64,000 nt of DNA, from assembly GCA_019828545.1 (NCBI GenBank), contig JACVRA010000210.1, positions 372,531-436,530 on the forward strand, given 5' to 3'. The notes beneath the pieces are model-generated. The model ran no database searches and was not told the DNA's origin. It worked only from the letters and a program-made list of their open reading frames with translations. Below are positions 1 to 11,396 of the stretch, piece by piece (position 1 is the first letter of the stretch; each line of letters starts with the position of its first letter). The translations under genes were made by a program, and so were the position numbers. This DNA comes from Paracamarosporium sp. OC-R06-R3. Lineage: Eukaryota > Ascomycota > Dothideomycetes > Pleosporales > Didymosphaeriaceae.

Positions 1-606
1 AGGCAGCGTTGAAAAGTCATAGCGCACAGTTTACAGGGGTTTCTTGGGACTTTACAATAGTATGTTAACCTTTGGAGAACATTGAGAAGGAAATCTCAAC
101 TAGTACTCATCCAGCAGCGTATCCTTCCTCTTTACCTAAGATGGAACGTGAAGCGACAGTCTCAATGTATTAGATCTACAGAGACCGTTCGAACGCCTAG
201 GGCCATATTTTCAATAATGTTTCCTCTCAACACATCGATAGTTTCGTTCTGGGTCGCCAAAGAATCAGGGCATGGACGCTCAGAAACTACTTCAGTATAT
301 GGTCGTAGCATAGAACATAATCGTTGCTGAGAGTTCATACATGTGAAAATCTGATAGCATTGAGATAAGCACATAAGATCTGGGACCAGTAGATCGATAA
401 AACAGTATTTATATCATACCCTGATCAAAGGGTAAAGGAGTGTATTCATTATCATTAACGACGAAGCGTACTCATGTACTCTTCGAGTAGTCTGCGAATC
501 CAGACTCGGCGCAGTTTGTATTCGTGATAAAGCGCAAACTCGTCCAGGAGCGCGTAGTGGGGACGTAAACGGTTTCGTACAGCTTTTTGAAGATCGTGGT
601 ACTTCT
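1..606. other. Left-edge stretch without a recognised gene
   Basis: I find no reading frame with an ATG, family similarity or coherent splice structure. Its right part is the 3' flank of the glycine-rich gene. Confidence 0.5.
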
Positions 607-1314
607 TTAGACCTTCAACAACTTCGGGACACCACCAGAGGAAGAGTCGCCTCCTTTTCCTCCGCTACCACCTTTGTTGCCGCCCTGCTCGCCTCCTCCT
701 TGACCTCCTTGGCCACCCTTATTTCCCTGCTCGCCTCCGCCTTGACCGCCACCCTGGCCACCCTTATTGCCGCCTTGTTCACCTCCTCCTTGACCTCCTT
801 TGTTTCCTCCTTGTTCGCCTCCGCCTTGGCCGCCCTTGTTGCCGCCTTGCTCTCCTCCGCCTTGGCCACCCTTGTTGCCACCTTGTTCACCTCCTCCTTG
901 CTGACCTCCACCCTGGCCGCCTTTGTTTCCTCCCTGCTCGCCTCCGCCCTGGCCACCTTTGTTACCTTGTTCACCTCCTCCTTGGCCTCCGCCTTGGCCA
1001 CCCTTGTTTCCACCCTGCTCACCTCCGCCCTGACCACCCTTATTTCCACCCTGCTCGCCTCCGCCTTGGCCGCCTTTGTTTCCTCCTTGTTCACCTCCGT
1101 TGCCGCTGCTGTCCTTGGAGCCCGAGCCTGAAGAGCTTGAAGACTCGCCGCCCTTGGAGCCTGAACCAGAGCCTGAACCAGCACTTACATACTGGCTGGC
1201 ATCGCTTCCTTGGCTACCACCACCGCGAACTGCAAGACTGTTCTCGGCAGCCAGCGGAGCAGCAGCTCCGGTGAAGGCAAGGATAGCAACGACGGCGGCC
1301 GGAGTAAGACGCAT
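607..1314 (-). CDS. Secreted glycine-rich protein with 12-residue tandem repeats
   Basis: Intronless frame of 235 residues. Residues 1 to about 23 (MRLTPAAVVAILAFTGAAAP...) form a clear secretion signal. A Ser/Gly spacer follows, then about eleven copies of a unit close to GEQGGNKGGQGG, some with extra GQGG or GQQGG and two shortened to GEQGNKGG. The tail is short and non-repetitive (VPKLLKV). The repeats have no Lys-Arg pairs, so Kex2 release of peptides is not indicated. There are no cysteines or enzyme domain. A cell-wall or extracellular matrix role is inferred from composition only. The repeat is encoded by near-identical 36-bp DNA units, so copy number probably varies between strains. 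The hydrophobic frame on the other strand is a by-product of the repeat. Confidence 0.8.
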   Translation of the reverse strand: MRLTPAAVVAILAFTGAAAPLAAENSLAVRGGGSQGSDASQYVSAGSGSGSGSKGGESSSSSGSGSKDSSGNGGEQGGNKGGQGGGEQGGNKGGQGGGEQGGNKGGQGGGQGGGEQGNKGGQGGGEQGGNKGGQGGGQQGGGEQGGNKGGQGGGEQGGNKGGQGGGEQGGNKGGQGGGEQGGNKGGQGGGQGGGEQGNKGGQGGQGGGEQGGNKGGSGGKGGDSSSGGVPKLLKV

Positions 1315-2563
1315 GTTGAACGATGAAGTTTGAGAAAAAGGTACGAGTGAAAGAATTGATTGGAATGAGGCTGATTTGATGCTCCCCGGTAAGTTGATAT
1401 CCCGTGGAAAGTGATGTGAGAATTGACATGAAATGCCTTAGGTTCTATATACCCCATCCAACAAGCAAGTCGTCGTAATGCCTTTTCGTCATTTCTCTCT
1501 TCCATGACTATTACATCTCCTTCATCGAGCTGTGAATCGCGGTTTCCTTTACGTATTGCTTTCCTTTACATGCCCTAAACATAGCGAAACCCAAGCATAG
1601 GGCTGTACGCAAAGGTCTGGATACAACGAAACAATGGGACATGACATCGAAGCGCGCCTCTCCGCCTTCCGAAAGGCCTAGTTGGGTGGACTTGAGCGGA
1701 GACATGCACCTTAGGAAATGCCAGATCGCCGGGCGTCAGCAGCCTGATGCCATGCGGGACTGCGATGTTGCAATACTGGAAGGCGCTTGACGATGGCATG
1801 CAGGAGCCGGCTGTTCAACATGGTGGAGAGAGGGTGCGGCATGCAGGACGCTGGAGTTGCGGTACCTGTGGAGACTCTAGATGAAGCGATCGCGCCTATA
1901 TCGGAGTCTCGAAGTTCTGACAGATGGTACCATCGCAGGAGCGGCGCGACAACATCGAGTAATATTCTTACGACCACGGCAAGATGGTTTACTTCACATG
2001 CGTCCAGTAATATTGCTTGGCACGGAAACCACAGCCAGAGATCAAGCCACGGCTAAGATCGTGCCTGGACCCAAAGTCTGGACCGTGGTTATGCGGCCCT
2101 AAAGCGGGAATTTCGAAGCGACAAATTGGAAGGACGTCCGGCATTCCTGACATTCGGACTTGATGGATAGGTCGGGGATTTTGTGGGGTGCATATGTGGA
2201 GGTCTGGAGAACGATCGGTCGCGCGTTCCGACATGAGTGCCTACGCCTTCAAAGACCCTGAAAACGTCATACTGTCAGCACTTCCAAGCTCCAAAAATGG
2301 TTGCAATTCCTGCAGCTGAAGAACTGTTGAGCCATGATCCGAACTGCTTGTTGTTTCGAAATATGAGCAAGAGGCACGGATGGTTGTCATTCTCGAAATT
2401 GGAAGTCATGTACCCACGGTCGGTTAGCGGAAACATCAATTACTCCATCCAGGTACAGAAGACAGTGGAGCACTCGTTCACTAGCGCAGCCGCGCCGTTT
2501 GAAGTGCAGATGAAGGGGTAATCGTTCCAGCATGTTTTATTATTAGGTCTTGGATGTTACGTG
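1315..2563. other. Intergenic, no supported gene
   Basis: The right of this stretch carries only short frames on both strands. One of 94 codons at 2237-2521 begins at GTG and resembles no family I know. The left part is the promoter of the glycine-rich gene. Confidence 0.45.
1446..1451 (-). promoter_or_regulatory. Possible TATA box of the glycine-rich gene
   Basis: TATATA on the minus strand, 131 bp before the ATG at 1314. The distance suits a fungal core promoter with a leader of about 100 nt. This is inferred from sequence and position only. Confidence 0.35.
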
Positions 2564-4047
2564 CTAGGCCCCGGACGGTTCAGACACCGGTGGTGACGGC
2601 GGTTGTGAAGTGACAACGTAGTCGCGCTTTCGTTCAGGTTCAGGCGAATCATTGAAGCTGTCGCGCGAACGTTTCCGAGGAGCAACAGTCGGCAGTTCAC
2701 CGGGTGTTGAACTGACGGGTAACCAATCTTGATCCGGCCTTCTCTTCCCTTGACGACTCTTCTCGACGACTCTCTTCCATTGCGCGATAGCGAACATGGC
2801 GAGTGCTGCTCTACCGAATTGTGTTGTACGCGCGGGCTTTATTCCGAGCCAATCTATACGGCTCAGGCCGACAAGCAGCTTATTGTTGAAGGCTTTGCTC
2901 AGCTGAAGCGTTAGAAATTCGATTTGCTCTTGCGTAAGTGATTCATCTCGCAGGGCGAACCGAAGCGTGAGGTAGCCTCGCGGCAGGGGATGGAGTCGAC
3001 GAGCGTTTCCCTTGCGATCCTGTTGCGGCTTGACGGGAGCGAGATGTATATGCCGTCCGTGATGCTGTTTCAAGAACCATAGATGAGAAGGCGTGTCATG
3101 GCGCCGCTCGTCGAGGACAATGCCCTGGTTTAGGTGGAATGTGGTGAAGCCTTTCTCGCCGTATTGTTCATGGAGCCTCTTTAGCGTATCGATGAGGGCA
3201 CGGGTGAAGCTATTGTCCCCCGGCGCTGCCGTTGTCGAATCAATGGCACAAGCGCTCAAGAGCTCAAAAGTCCTGGTCTCTTCTTTTGCTCCCTTTGCCA
3301 AATTGCTCGAATAGCAGGTGTCCAAGATGGTGAGAACATCGGATTCAACATCGTCGTCCAGAAGGATTTCTTGAATCTTGTTCCAGTTGCACCTGGCTTC
3401 TTGACTGAAGCCGCGCTTGACCAAGGGCCTCAAACTTGCTGTGAGCTCGAGATGCTTGTGGTCCTCTCTGTATACGCCATGCCCAGTGTAGTATACAATC
3501 AGAAGATTGTGTGGTCCGTCATGCTTTTCTATGAATGCACTCATATAGGTGCGCATCTGTTGTTGCGGCTTGGTTGCGACATTGAGCTCGACTGTTTCGG
3601 TGACGAAGTGGAACCGCTCGCGGAGGATGGTGTCTAGTTCTTCGGCCTACATTGGTCAGATTCCATCGCCTTGACAAAAGCTGGGCCCACACATACCTCT
3701 GCTCGTGTATTGAGTTCGTCCAGCTCGTCGTCCCACTTCACCAGTAATACGGCCACCTTTGCGTATCCGTCAGGCAAGTCCATGTTCCGGACGATTGCTT
3801 CATCCCACCACATCTGCATCTCTGCAGCGCGCTTCTGGTGCGCGACATCTTGAGGCTCGGAATCGCTCGCGGTGATCAATCTGGTTTCGCCAAAGTCTTC
3901 TGAGTCGCGTCCCGGAGCATCTTCCACTGATTCGATCTGGGTTTTGAGGTGGAAGACCTTATCTCTGAGGTCAGTAGTGGGTGCGCGTGGTACGATAACG
4001 GATTCCATAGCGTCAAAAATTGCCCGAGGTTGATGCGACAAAGCCAT
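2564..4047 (-). CDS. Caspase-fold (peptidase C14) protein
   Basis: Two exons, 4047-3697 and 3646-2564, joined by a 50-bp GT..AG intron in phase 0; 477 residues. Joining them places a first strand (VAVLLVKWDDELDELNTRAE, residues about 97-117) before the catalytic region. The histidine is in VYYTGHG (His173) and the cysteine in LDTCYSS (Cys228), the order and spacing of the caspase/metacaspase fold. Metacaspases usually read HSGHG and DSCHSG, so this is a divergent member. The C-terminal 80 residues are disordered and basic (RKRSRD, PERKRD), possibly a nuclear signal. No prodomain or partner domain is visible. A role in regulated cell death is inferred from the fold; the substrate is unknown. 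The ATG at 4047 opens the first long frame after the shared upstream region. Confidence 0.85.
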
Positions 4048-4643
4048 AATCCAGGGGCATCGCTAGGCTTTAAGGCAGGAGAAATATGTGTCGGCGCCTC
4101 CATCGTTCCCATGCTGATGTTCAGCAGTTCAGCCCCCATATTTGGTGGGACGGGCCGCTTGGAGGAGGGCACAAAAACAGTATAGACGAGGCAATCGGGG
4201 CTGACTAACCGGGCGGTCAGTTGGGGGCCAACTTGCTCATTTCCAATCTGCTCCTCTTTCCACTTGCAGCTGGTTTTTTTGAAAAGAGACGCTCTTTCAT
4301 TTGTAAAGGAGGGTGGAACTTGATCAGAGAAGCAGACATGGCCACGTCACTTAGTAATGGCAAGGCACCTTGTCAGGAAACACATGATAGGCGCCACTAT
4401 CCTACATAGCTGAGCAAGCGGGCGCAGGCGATGATGACAATAAAACAATCACCCTTGCGGCTGTGCAGGGGTGCTTCACCATCAGCCTCCCAAACGGTCA
4501 GTTTGCGAAGTGCCAGGCAGCGCTCGGGAGGCCTGCAACAGCCGACTCACCAAATACATATCATTGTCGCAGCCTGCACTCTCAAGGCTGTCAAATCATA
4601 CTTGCTACCCCGCTCGCCTCGCATTCTTCTCGCCTCTGTCACG
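4048..4643. promoter_or_regulatory. Divergent promoter region, caspase-fold gene / small unknown gene
   Basis: A 596-bp stretch between two head-to-head ATGs. I see no reliable individual site in it. Frames inside are short and unspliced. Confidence 0.4.
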
Positions 4644-5120
4644 ATGGCCTCCACCCAGAACGACGTTCAGCCTGCCCAGGATCAATGTGTAAGTCGCTCG
4701 CGCCGCCTGAGACCTCGCCACATCAGGCTGACGATACGTGCGTACAGAGAGAAGTGGACCCGTCATGGTCGGAAGGAGAGCCTCCAGAGCACCAGGAAAG
4801 GCTGCCAATGGAGAAGTCCGGTGTTTACGTTGACCCAATGGCGCCGCACGTAAGTCATACACGTTCTCGCTGGCAGCTTGCGTGCTGATTGCAGACAGGC
4901 CTCAGGCCGTTTTGAAAAAAGAGACCTGGTGCACATGTCGATAATCGAGAACGGCGCACGCACAAAAGGCATTTTCAGAATCAACAAGGCTCGTCTTTCT
5001 TCATCGGGCTACTGGGAATACCAGCTGTCGACCACCGACAGTACCGATAAGCTTTACGACAAAGGCACCTGGGTCCGAGAGAGCAAATTGAAGGCGGAAG
5101 GCATGCAAAGGCGTGGCTGA
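4644..5120 (+). CDS. Small conserved-looking protein of unknown function
   Basis: Three exons: 4644-4688, 4748-4849 and 4899-5120. The introns are 59 and 49 bp, both phase 0, with GTAAGT donors; the first has a CTGAC branch site before its CAG acceptor. The product has 122 residues. The last exon holds the structured part, DLVHMSIIENGARTKGIF followed by GYWEYQLS and GTWVRESKLK. This looks like a small beta-rich, SH3-like module, with alternating hydrophobic residues and conserved-looking Trp/Tyr. No signal peptide or membrane segment is present. I do not recognise a named family. The gene is divergent from the caspase-fold gene. The splice model is well supported by phase and motifs; function is open. 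Confidence 0.65.
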
Positions 5121-5436
5121 TGCAACATTGACTGTGGCTGTGTCAATGCGAAAGGTGGCACATGTGAGTCTGGACGGTTAGACCGGTGTTTAGGCAGCTG
5201 GAATCGATTGGGGTCTGGCGTTCGCTGCGGTCGGGGCCGGCGATCGTTGCGGAGGGGCCATGTCACCAATCGTACATAGACGGCTCACCCGCCACACTGC
5301 TCAGCTGCAGTTGAGCCACTCGAAATTTCATTCATTTTGTTCATGTTGGTCTAAAAGTCGTCCCGTTTCGTTGGTGTGCAAAAGTTCGACGCCTTTCGCT
5401 GATCTTCTTCCTCGCGCGGGTCGCTCAGCCCTGGAT

Positions 5437-6882
5437 ATGGCCCCCAAACGTGCCATGACCGATGACACTATGGTGAACGACGTCGAGAAAGGTCCCCAGT
5501 CCCCGACTGATACTGAGCATACCCTTGGGGGCGATGCCATCATTGAGATTGGCGAAGACGATGGTGCCTCAACAAGTCGTTCTTCATCGGATTCCGGCTC
5601 TCGCTCGTCGGTGAATGGCACACCTGCACAGCCCCGTACGTCCCTAAATTCCCTCGACTTGGACCCCAATTCTCCACAAACCTTCAGCGTTGCAACAGAA
5701 CTAGAGGCTGAGACATTTACAGATGATGAGAAAGCTCGGCCGAATTTTTTGCGACGAGTGACTGGTTCCTTCAAGACTGAACCAGAACCGCTCGGGGTGA
5801 CCGAGATAAAGACGCGCCAATGTAAGCCTTTCTTCCCCTCCAACACGATTCGCCCCTGACATGGTCAGTGGACAACACGCCTAATGGTTTCCCAAGACTT
5901 GCAGCATTCCAATCTTCGGAGTCCAACTTCTCGCTCTACCGTTCCTTCACGTATCTTCATTCGCGCGTCTTGCTCGACTTACAAGATGAGATCGCCACTC
6001 TAGAGAGAGAGCTCGATGAAATCGACTGGGATGATTTCGATGAAGACCCAAATCGCCTCCGCTCACGTGAGATCGATGTCGCAAAAGCCACTGACGAGGG
6101 CGATGCCCGGAACCGAAGAGTGATTCTCAAGGAGATCAAAGCGAAGCTAATGGAGTACGATGAAGTCCTAATCAAAGCCCGCACGCTGGATAGTTTCCAG
6201 AAGCCCAGCGATCGCAACTACCGCAGCGTACGGCGCTTCCACCACAACCACAAGCCGCTCATGGACGCCGAGACGGAATCCATCCGCAGCAAGGAAGATA
6301 CCGTCTCGCTGCGCAACAGCGGTCGTGAGGGCGGCAGCTTCGACGGCGGCCTCGAAAAGACCATCTTCAAGGTCGACGAATGGCTCGTAGGCATGCTCCG
6401 TACGTTTGGACTCAAAGAGACAAACTCGCCGCTCGGGGTACGTCCACAATCTCCGCACGACAAATCCAACTTGCTGACTCACGAAGCAATATTTCCAGTC
6501 CCCAGAGCTCAGAGCTAAGACAACTAACAAGTACATCACGCTGTACAGCTCGACGCGCATCGACAAGCTGGCTAACATCCTCATCACGCTCGTCATCTTT
6601 GCTTTGCTCGTCGTTCCTGTCGTAGCTATGTACATCCTTACGTCGACCACCGCGCACATTGGTAACGAGTCTGGATCGTCAGACTCTTCCATCATCCCTA
6701 TTGACTCTAATACGAGGGATACCCTGAATGCGGTTGGCTTGCTGATCGTCTTCACGTTGCTGTTCAGTGCGGCCATGTCGCTGCTGACCAAGGCAGCGCG
6801 CCACGAACTCTTTGCCGCGAGCGCCGCCTACTGCGCTATTCTCGTTGTTTTCATCGGCAACTTTACAGGCCCGGGTAATTGA
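5437..6882 (+). CDS. DUF6594 fungal membrane protein
   Basis: Three exons: 5437-5821, 5905-6437 and 6499-6882; 433 residues. Residues 1 to about 125 are acidic, Ser/Thr-rich and disordered. The second exon carries the DUF6594 signature: an aromatic YRSFTYLHSRVLLDLQDEI followed by LERELDEID and a long helical segment with KEIKAKLMEYDEVL. The third exon encodes two or three hydrophobic helices: IDKLANILITLVIFALLVVP, a loop, VGLLIVFTLLFSAAMSLL and SAAYCAILVVFIGNF. That is the usual C-terminal membrane part of this family. The family is common in filamentous ascomycetes but its function is unknown. The start at 5437 was preferred over an in-frame ATG at 5260 because the upstream codons look like untranslated leader. 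Confidence 0.8.
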
Positions 6883-7224
6883 TGTAGTAACGAATTGATG
6901 ACTGATGCCTATGCTCGCCTTTCGTAGAGAGATTAGTAGTGTGCAGCCTTGATCTATGCTGGCTGTACAACAATCGGGAACTGTAATGCTGGCCTCACGC
7001 CCAGCCACAGCAACTATAAAAGTATTGAAATTGTGATTTTAGCTCATGTTTAATGGTGCTCTCTCCAACATCATCGTACAACACAATCACACTGTGTAGT
7101 CACATTATCCCCTCGCCCATATATCGACATGACATCTAGTGACCGATGTCCAATTTACGTTAAATTAGCCTCTACTTCACATTACATACATATCCAGAGC
7201 ACCGTATCCCAACCACCCAACGCC
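6883..7224. other. Convergent 3' spacer
   Basis: 342 bp between the stop of the DUF6594 gene and the stop of the GH5 gene. AT-rich near 7020-7140, consistent with 3' untranslated regions. No gene seen. Confidence 0.5.
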
Positions 7225-8629
7225 CTAAGACCTCCCATCCGACGTCCCAAAATACTCCTTACACACATCCCTCCCCCTACTCGCATCCAGCCCCGCCGCC
7301 GACCCAGGAATCCAACCCTGCCCCACCGCCTTCTGATACCCCCACCTCGGATTATCCAGCTGCACCTTCCACGTCCAGTAGATCCACCCGTTGGTTTGCT
7401 CATACAGCCGCTGCTGCGCGCCCCACCACTGCGTGTAGAACGCCTGGTTCTGCGCGCTCCTCCAATCGAACTCGGAGTTTCCTTCTATCCCCCCGTCGAC
7501 CGTCAGGCTGAATTCCTGCACCACTTTGGGCGTGTCGTTGTCCGAGAGCCGGTTGTCCGTGTAGCATGTGTACCACATGTAGTCGGCTTGCTTGACGTCG
7601 TTGGGGTGCCCCGGGTGGCTGGCCTGGGTGACGGCGCCGCCGACGTAGTTGTGGTCGTCGAAGACGATGGCGCTGTCCGAGGGGAGGTTGGACTTTGGGT
7701 TTCCGGCGCCCCAGAGGTCGTCCATGAATTGCACGTGGAGGCGGTCGCTCGTGGGGACGTTGAGAGAGGCTTCGGCGTCTCGGACCGCCTTGAGGGCTTG
7801 CGGGTAGTATTTTTGCGTGAAGGTGTCGCGTTGTTGTTGAGGGATGCCGCCTTTGTCGCGGGATGTTTGCGGCTCGTTGACAACTTCGATGATGCCGACG
7901 GTTGCTTTGTACGAGGGCGTGTTGTGGATTCGTCGCGTCATCCAGTCGAGCCATTTGCTCGCTCGATCGTAGTTGCTTTGGGTGAAGAAGCCTGGCAGCC
8001 ATTCCGTTCCAAGGCACTGCGATTGGAGTTAGTATCATGATAATTTGATATCTTGCTAGAAGACTTACTTGTCCAGTGAAAGCGTCCAATGTCTTCTGCG
8101 CCCCAGGAGCACCATGAAGGTCCATGACGACAAACATACCCAGATCAGCAGCTTTCTGGATCACCGCATCAAGGTACTTGAGATCCATCTTTGGAAAATG
8201 CTCGCTGCTGTCCACAATGTCCCGGAAACTCCAATACCCAATAGGAATCCGAATGGTGTTCAACCCCGCGTCATGAATCTGCTGTATATCCTGCGTTGTG
8301 ATCCATCCCGAGTAGTGTTGATTGAACCTAGTGTCGGCAGTAGCTTGCCCCAAAGCACTCACGCAGTCGAACTCCGAGCAGTGCCCTTGGTCGCAACTGG
8401 AGCATGCTGCGCAACCTATGACATCTGTCCATTCTTGCTGCATCAACCACGGCTCCGCGATCAGCCAACCGCCGAGATTAACGCCCCGAATCTTGTTCGG
8501 TAAAGAAGGAACCCGCTTGCCGAGCGTATTGTATGTGCGATTGAAAGCTGCCAGGTCACGATCCTGAGGCATCCACGCATGAACGCTAGCGACGAGTAAA
8601 GCGGGGAGAAGAAGAACAGGCTGCTTCAT
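7225..8629 (-). CDS. Secreted GH5-family beta-glucanase (exo-beta-1,3-glucanase type)
   Basis: Two exons, 8629-8069 and 8016-7225, separated by a 52-bp phase-0 intron with GTAAGT donor and ACTAAC branch site; 450 residues. MKQPVLLLPALLVASVHA is a signal peptide. The fold starts with IRGVNLGGWLIAEPWL, the usual opening of fungal GH5 beta-glucanases. The acid/base Glu is in EVVNEP (Glu235) and the nucleophile in VVQEFSL (Glu355), about 120 residues apart as expected. Likely hydrolyses beta-1,3- or beta-1,6-glucan in the wall or in food polysaccharide; the exact linkage cannot be read from the sequence. An in-frame ATG lies 25 codons upstream (8704), but the one at 8629 gives a proper signal peptide. 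Complete gene. Confidence 0.92.
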
Positions 8630-10019
8630 CTTGAAAAAAGACCACACTCGAGAAGCACCAAACAACACTGAAGAAGAACTCTCGTTCTGTCTACATCCAA
8701 ACATCGAACCAGAAAGCCCCCTTTATACTCCTTAATACCTCCATGTCTCAGCCATCCACCCACCCTCCCGGCCGGCCGCGCAAAAGCAATTCTCGCCCAA
8801 CGATCGACATACCATAAAGTCCCCACCATCACAAAACCCATGTCACCTGCCGCAAAAGCGTACCCCCCTTACCCCATTCGCTGACAGCGTAAGGCAGACG
8901 ATGACTAAACCAGACCCCAGCCTGCACTGTAGCCTCTTTGAGGTACTCTAGCTGACGCCATCCAGCACGCCCCGTCTCTACAGCACAGAAACTCGTAGGT
9001 AATGGAATTTTGTGACTTGCACATATACGCGGATGCGAGAGTGTTGGTGTTGCGAGCTGACGGGCTGATGTCATGCTTGAAATGCGAGGTCGTCGGCCCG
9101 CTTAGTGGCTGCGTCGAAGGGCATACCGATACCATAACGCTGGCCATAACGTCACGCGTGTTTGTTACACCCGTTGAATAAAAACTGCGAATCGATTTTA
9201 GAGCTATGGTCGACAAGAGACGGCAGTCTGGGTGGAGAGTAGAGGTCCAAGGGTTAGACTACAAGTGGAAGGTGGTGGCGCGCCGTAATGGTAAGTTATA
9301 GCCATGTAACTCCATCTATTTAAGTTCGGTAGCTCGCGCGGATTGTGTAAGGGGTGATCCATGGCCATAATTTGACCACGAGACGGCCGGGGTGGAACGG
9401 GTCTGGGGAATCGGTCTGGAACAAGTCCATGATAGAGGGTTGTGTAGTGTTCATCTTGACGGCATCTGGCCAATGATAGAGGCACATGTTCCTACCCATC
9501 TTACCACGGTTCGTCCAATCATTCCCGGGATTCACAACTATCCTGCTACCCCTGCACATCTTTGTTACTAAGATAGCGTAGGCTTATCATTCGTCTTGTG
9601 CATCCTGAACATACATCACTCATAGCTATACCATACCTTTCGCCTACACAGCAAATTAGCAAAGCTTTGTTCCTACCACGCAAAGTAGCATCCCAAGCGA
9701 GTTCACTTCTAAGGGTCAAAGTCATTCTAAAGCTTTGAGATCGACGATAGACTACTCATGAGTCGTGTATCCTAGCGGATAAGCTCATTCGACAATGTTG
9801 CTCTCCATACCGTACCGACATTAGTAGCCCCCTCACCATAACACCCAATCTTGCGCATGTCATCACTCTACAAGCTCACTCTCAGTCTAGCAGTAGACTC
9901 AGGCATCAGGCCAAAGAAAAAGGTATCATTCCAATTCTATTAAAAACCAGGATATCATAGCAAAACTCTTACAAGACACCAACCTCTATTATTTTTTATT
10001 ACCACCCCAGACTTCCCCC
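8630..10019. other. 1.4-kb intergenic region
   Basis: Promoter of the GH5 gene at the left and the 3' flank of the PEBP-like gene at the right. Only short frames without family features are present. Two partly overlapping minus frames at 9204-9559 lack support. Confidence 0.5.
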
Positions 10020-10777
10020 TTACAACAGAACAGCCACCAACCCCGCAACAAGTGCTGTCCCTAACCAAGCCCTCGGCGCCATGGCACCCGCCGCGCCCGT
10101 ATAATCAGACGGCGTTGAGGTGGGCGAAGCAGACGCACTCGGTGACGCCGACTCGGTCGCATTCGCACTTCCCGTCACATTCTGCACGCGTATCCAATTT
10201 GCCGCAAGCGCACTACCCAGACCCGTCGCGTTCACGAAGCTCGCAGTATCCCAGCCGGTCCTGGCCTGCAACAGGCTCCTGAACCTGCTCGGAACGGTAA
10301 AGTTCTCGGGCTGCTCGAACAGGAGGAGGGTGTACTTGTGGGCTGTGTCGTTTACGGGGGGGCTAGGCTGCTGGTAGGGCGCGAGGTCGAGGGTGGGGTC
10401 GGAGAGCTTGAGGGTCTGGGTGTCGGTCGAGGGCATGGTGACGTTTGTGGTGAGCCAGTGGAGGCGCTGGACGCGCGTGTTGTTGCGGGGGACATCGAGG
10501 TCGACGAACATGAGGATGGCGCGGCCTTCGGTTGTCCAGACGGGCGTGGATATTTGCGTGGGTGGCGATGCCGTGTCTACACACGATGGCGTTAGCATTG
10601 TGCTTGTGCTTAGGCTGAGGGATACGTACCTGCTCGCGGCAGCAGCTCGCCGGGCGGGCTGACGTTGTTGTCTGCCCATGTAACGTTCAGATCGGGCGAG
10701 CCTCGCACGGGGAAGCCAGGCGCGACAGTGGCACCCGCGACGCCGACGAGGGCAGCGCAGAAACTCCAATTGACCAT
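10020..10777 (-). CDS. Secreted PEBP-like protein with GPI-type C terminus
   Basis: Two exons, 10777-10630 and 10576-10020, with a 53-bp phase-1 intron (GTACGT donor, GCTAAC branch, GTGTAG acceptor); 234 residues. An N-terminal signal (MVNWSFCAALVGVAGATVA) precedes a phosphatidylethanolamine-binding-protein fold. Visible motifs are LNVTWADNNVSPPGELL, the ligand-site strand ILMFVDLDVP, and RLHWLTTNV, which correspond to the D-x-D-x-P and HW blocks of the family. Several N-x-S/T sites are present (NVT, NDT, NFT, NAT). The tail is a Ser/Thr/Pro/Ala spacer and a final hydrophobic helix (WLGTALVAGLVAVLL), typical of a GPI anchor. It probably sits at the cell surface. Its ligand is unknown. Confidence 0.85.
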
Positions 10778-11396
10778 TTTCTTTGTAGCGAGCGAGCGAT
10801 ATCGATAAAGAACTAGCGACTGAAAGAGGAAATCAGGTATGGGTGATCCTGCAGGTGTTGAGGAGTTCAGCTCCGGACACGGCACATGCGAGTTATTAGG
10901 GGCGTGCCTCAGGCTGCAGCAACAAACGCCAGTCGGCCCATTTGATGATTAATTTCGCCACAGGAACGCGCCGGTGGGGCCAGCGCAGGCTGCACACGTG
11001 GGGGCCTCGCCCCGTCGCGCCGCAACGAGGAAGGAGCGCCGACTCGTGCCTGCCGTCCCGGTCCGCGCGAGGAATGCGCGACGCACGGGAGACACTCGGC
11101 TGACGACGTGCGCTCTTCCCCGGTTGCCCCGGCGTTGTCTGGCCGCTGTTCGTGCCTGGTTCGCCGGGTACCTGCGTCTGCGCCGCCAGGGTCAGGACAT
11201 CACCATTGCGGAATGAGCACCAACAACGTACGCCGGACGCCTCGCGCAGTGCGAGCGCCCTTCACTCGATGCGTATTGTTAAAAAAAAAAAAAAAAAAGA
11301 AGGGTAATCGCTCCCAAGGCCTCCAGCAAAGGGCGGGGGCCAAGTCCCCACCGCCCATAACCATATACGCAAAGAAATCACCGCGACGCGGGTCGT
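10778..11396. other. Intergenic, GC-rich then poly-A
   Basis: Contains the promoter of the PEBP-like gene, a GC-rich stretch at about 10970-11250 and an A18 run. No gene recognised. Confidence 0.45.
11281..11298. repeat. A18 mononucleotide run
   Basis: Eighteen consecutive A on the plus strand in a GC-rich context, about 100 bp past the stop of the minus-strand gene ending at 11397. It is probably length-variable. Confidence 0.9.

Noticed and set aside
700..1131. Hydrophobic 143-codon plus-strand frame resembling a membrane protein
   Set aside because: Pure shadow of the glycine-rich repeat; the Leu/Ala/Ser pattern follows from the repeated DNA unit.
615..1314. Regular array that could suggest a CRISPR or other spaced repeat
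   Set aside because: Units are coding tandem repeats without unique spacers, in a eukaryotic genome.
2237..2521. 94-codon plus-strand frame
   Set aside because: Begins with GTG rather than ATG and has no similarity, signal or splice support.
7129..8040. 303-codon plus-strand frame
   Set aside because: It is the antisense of the GH5 glucanase exon, Val/Arg-rich without domains; the opposite strand has signal peptide, splice sites and catalytic residues.
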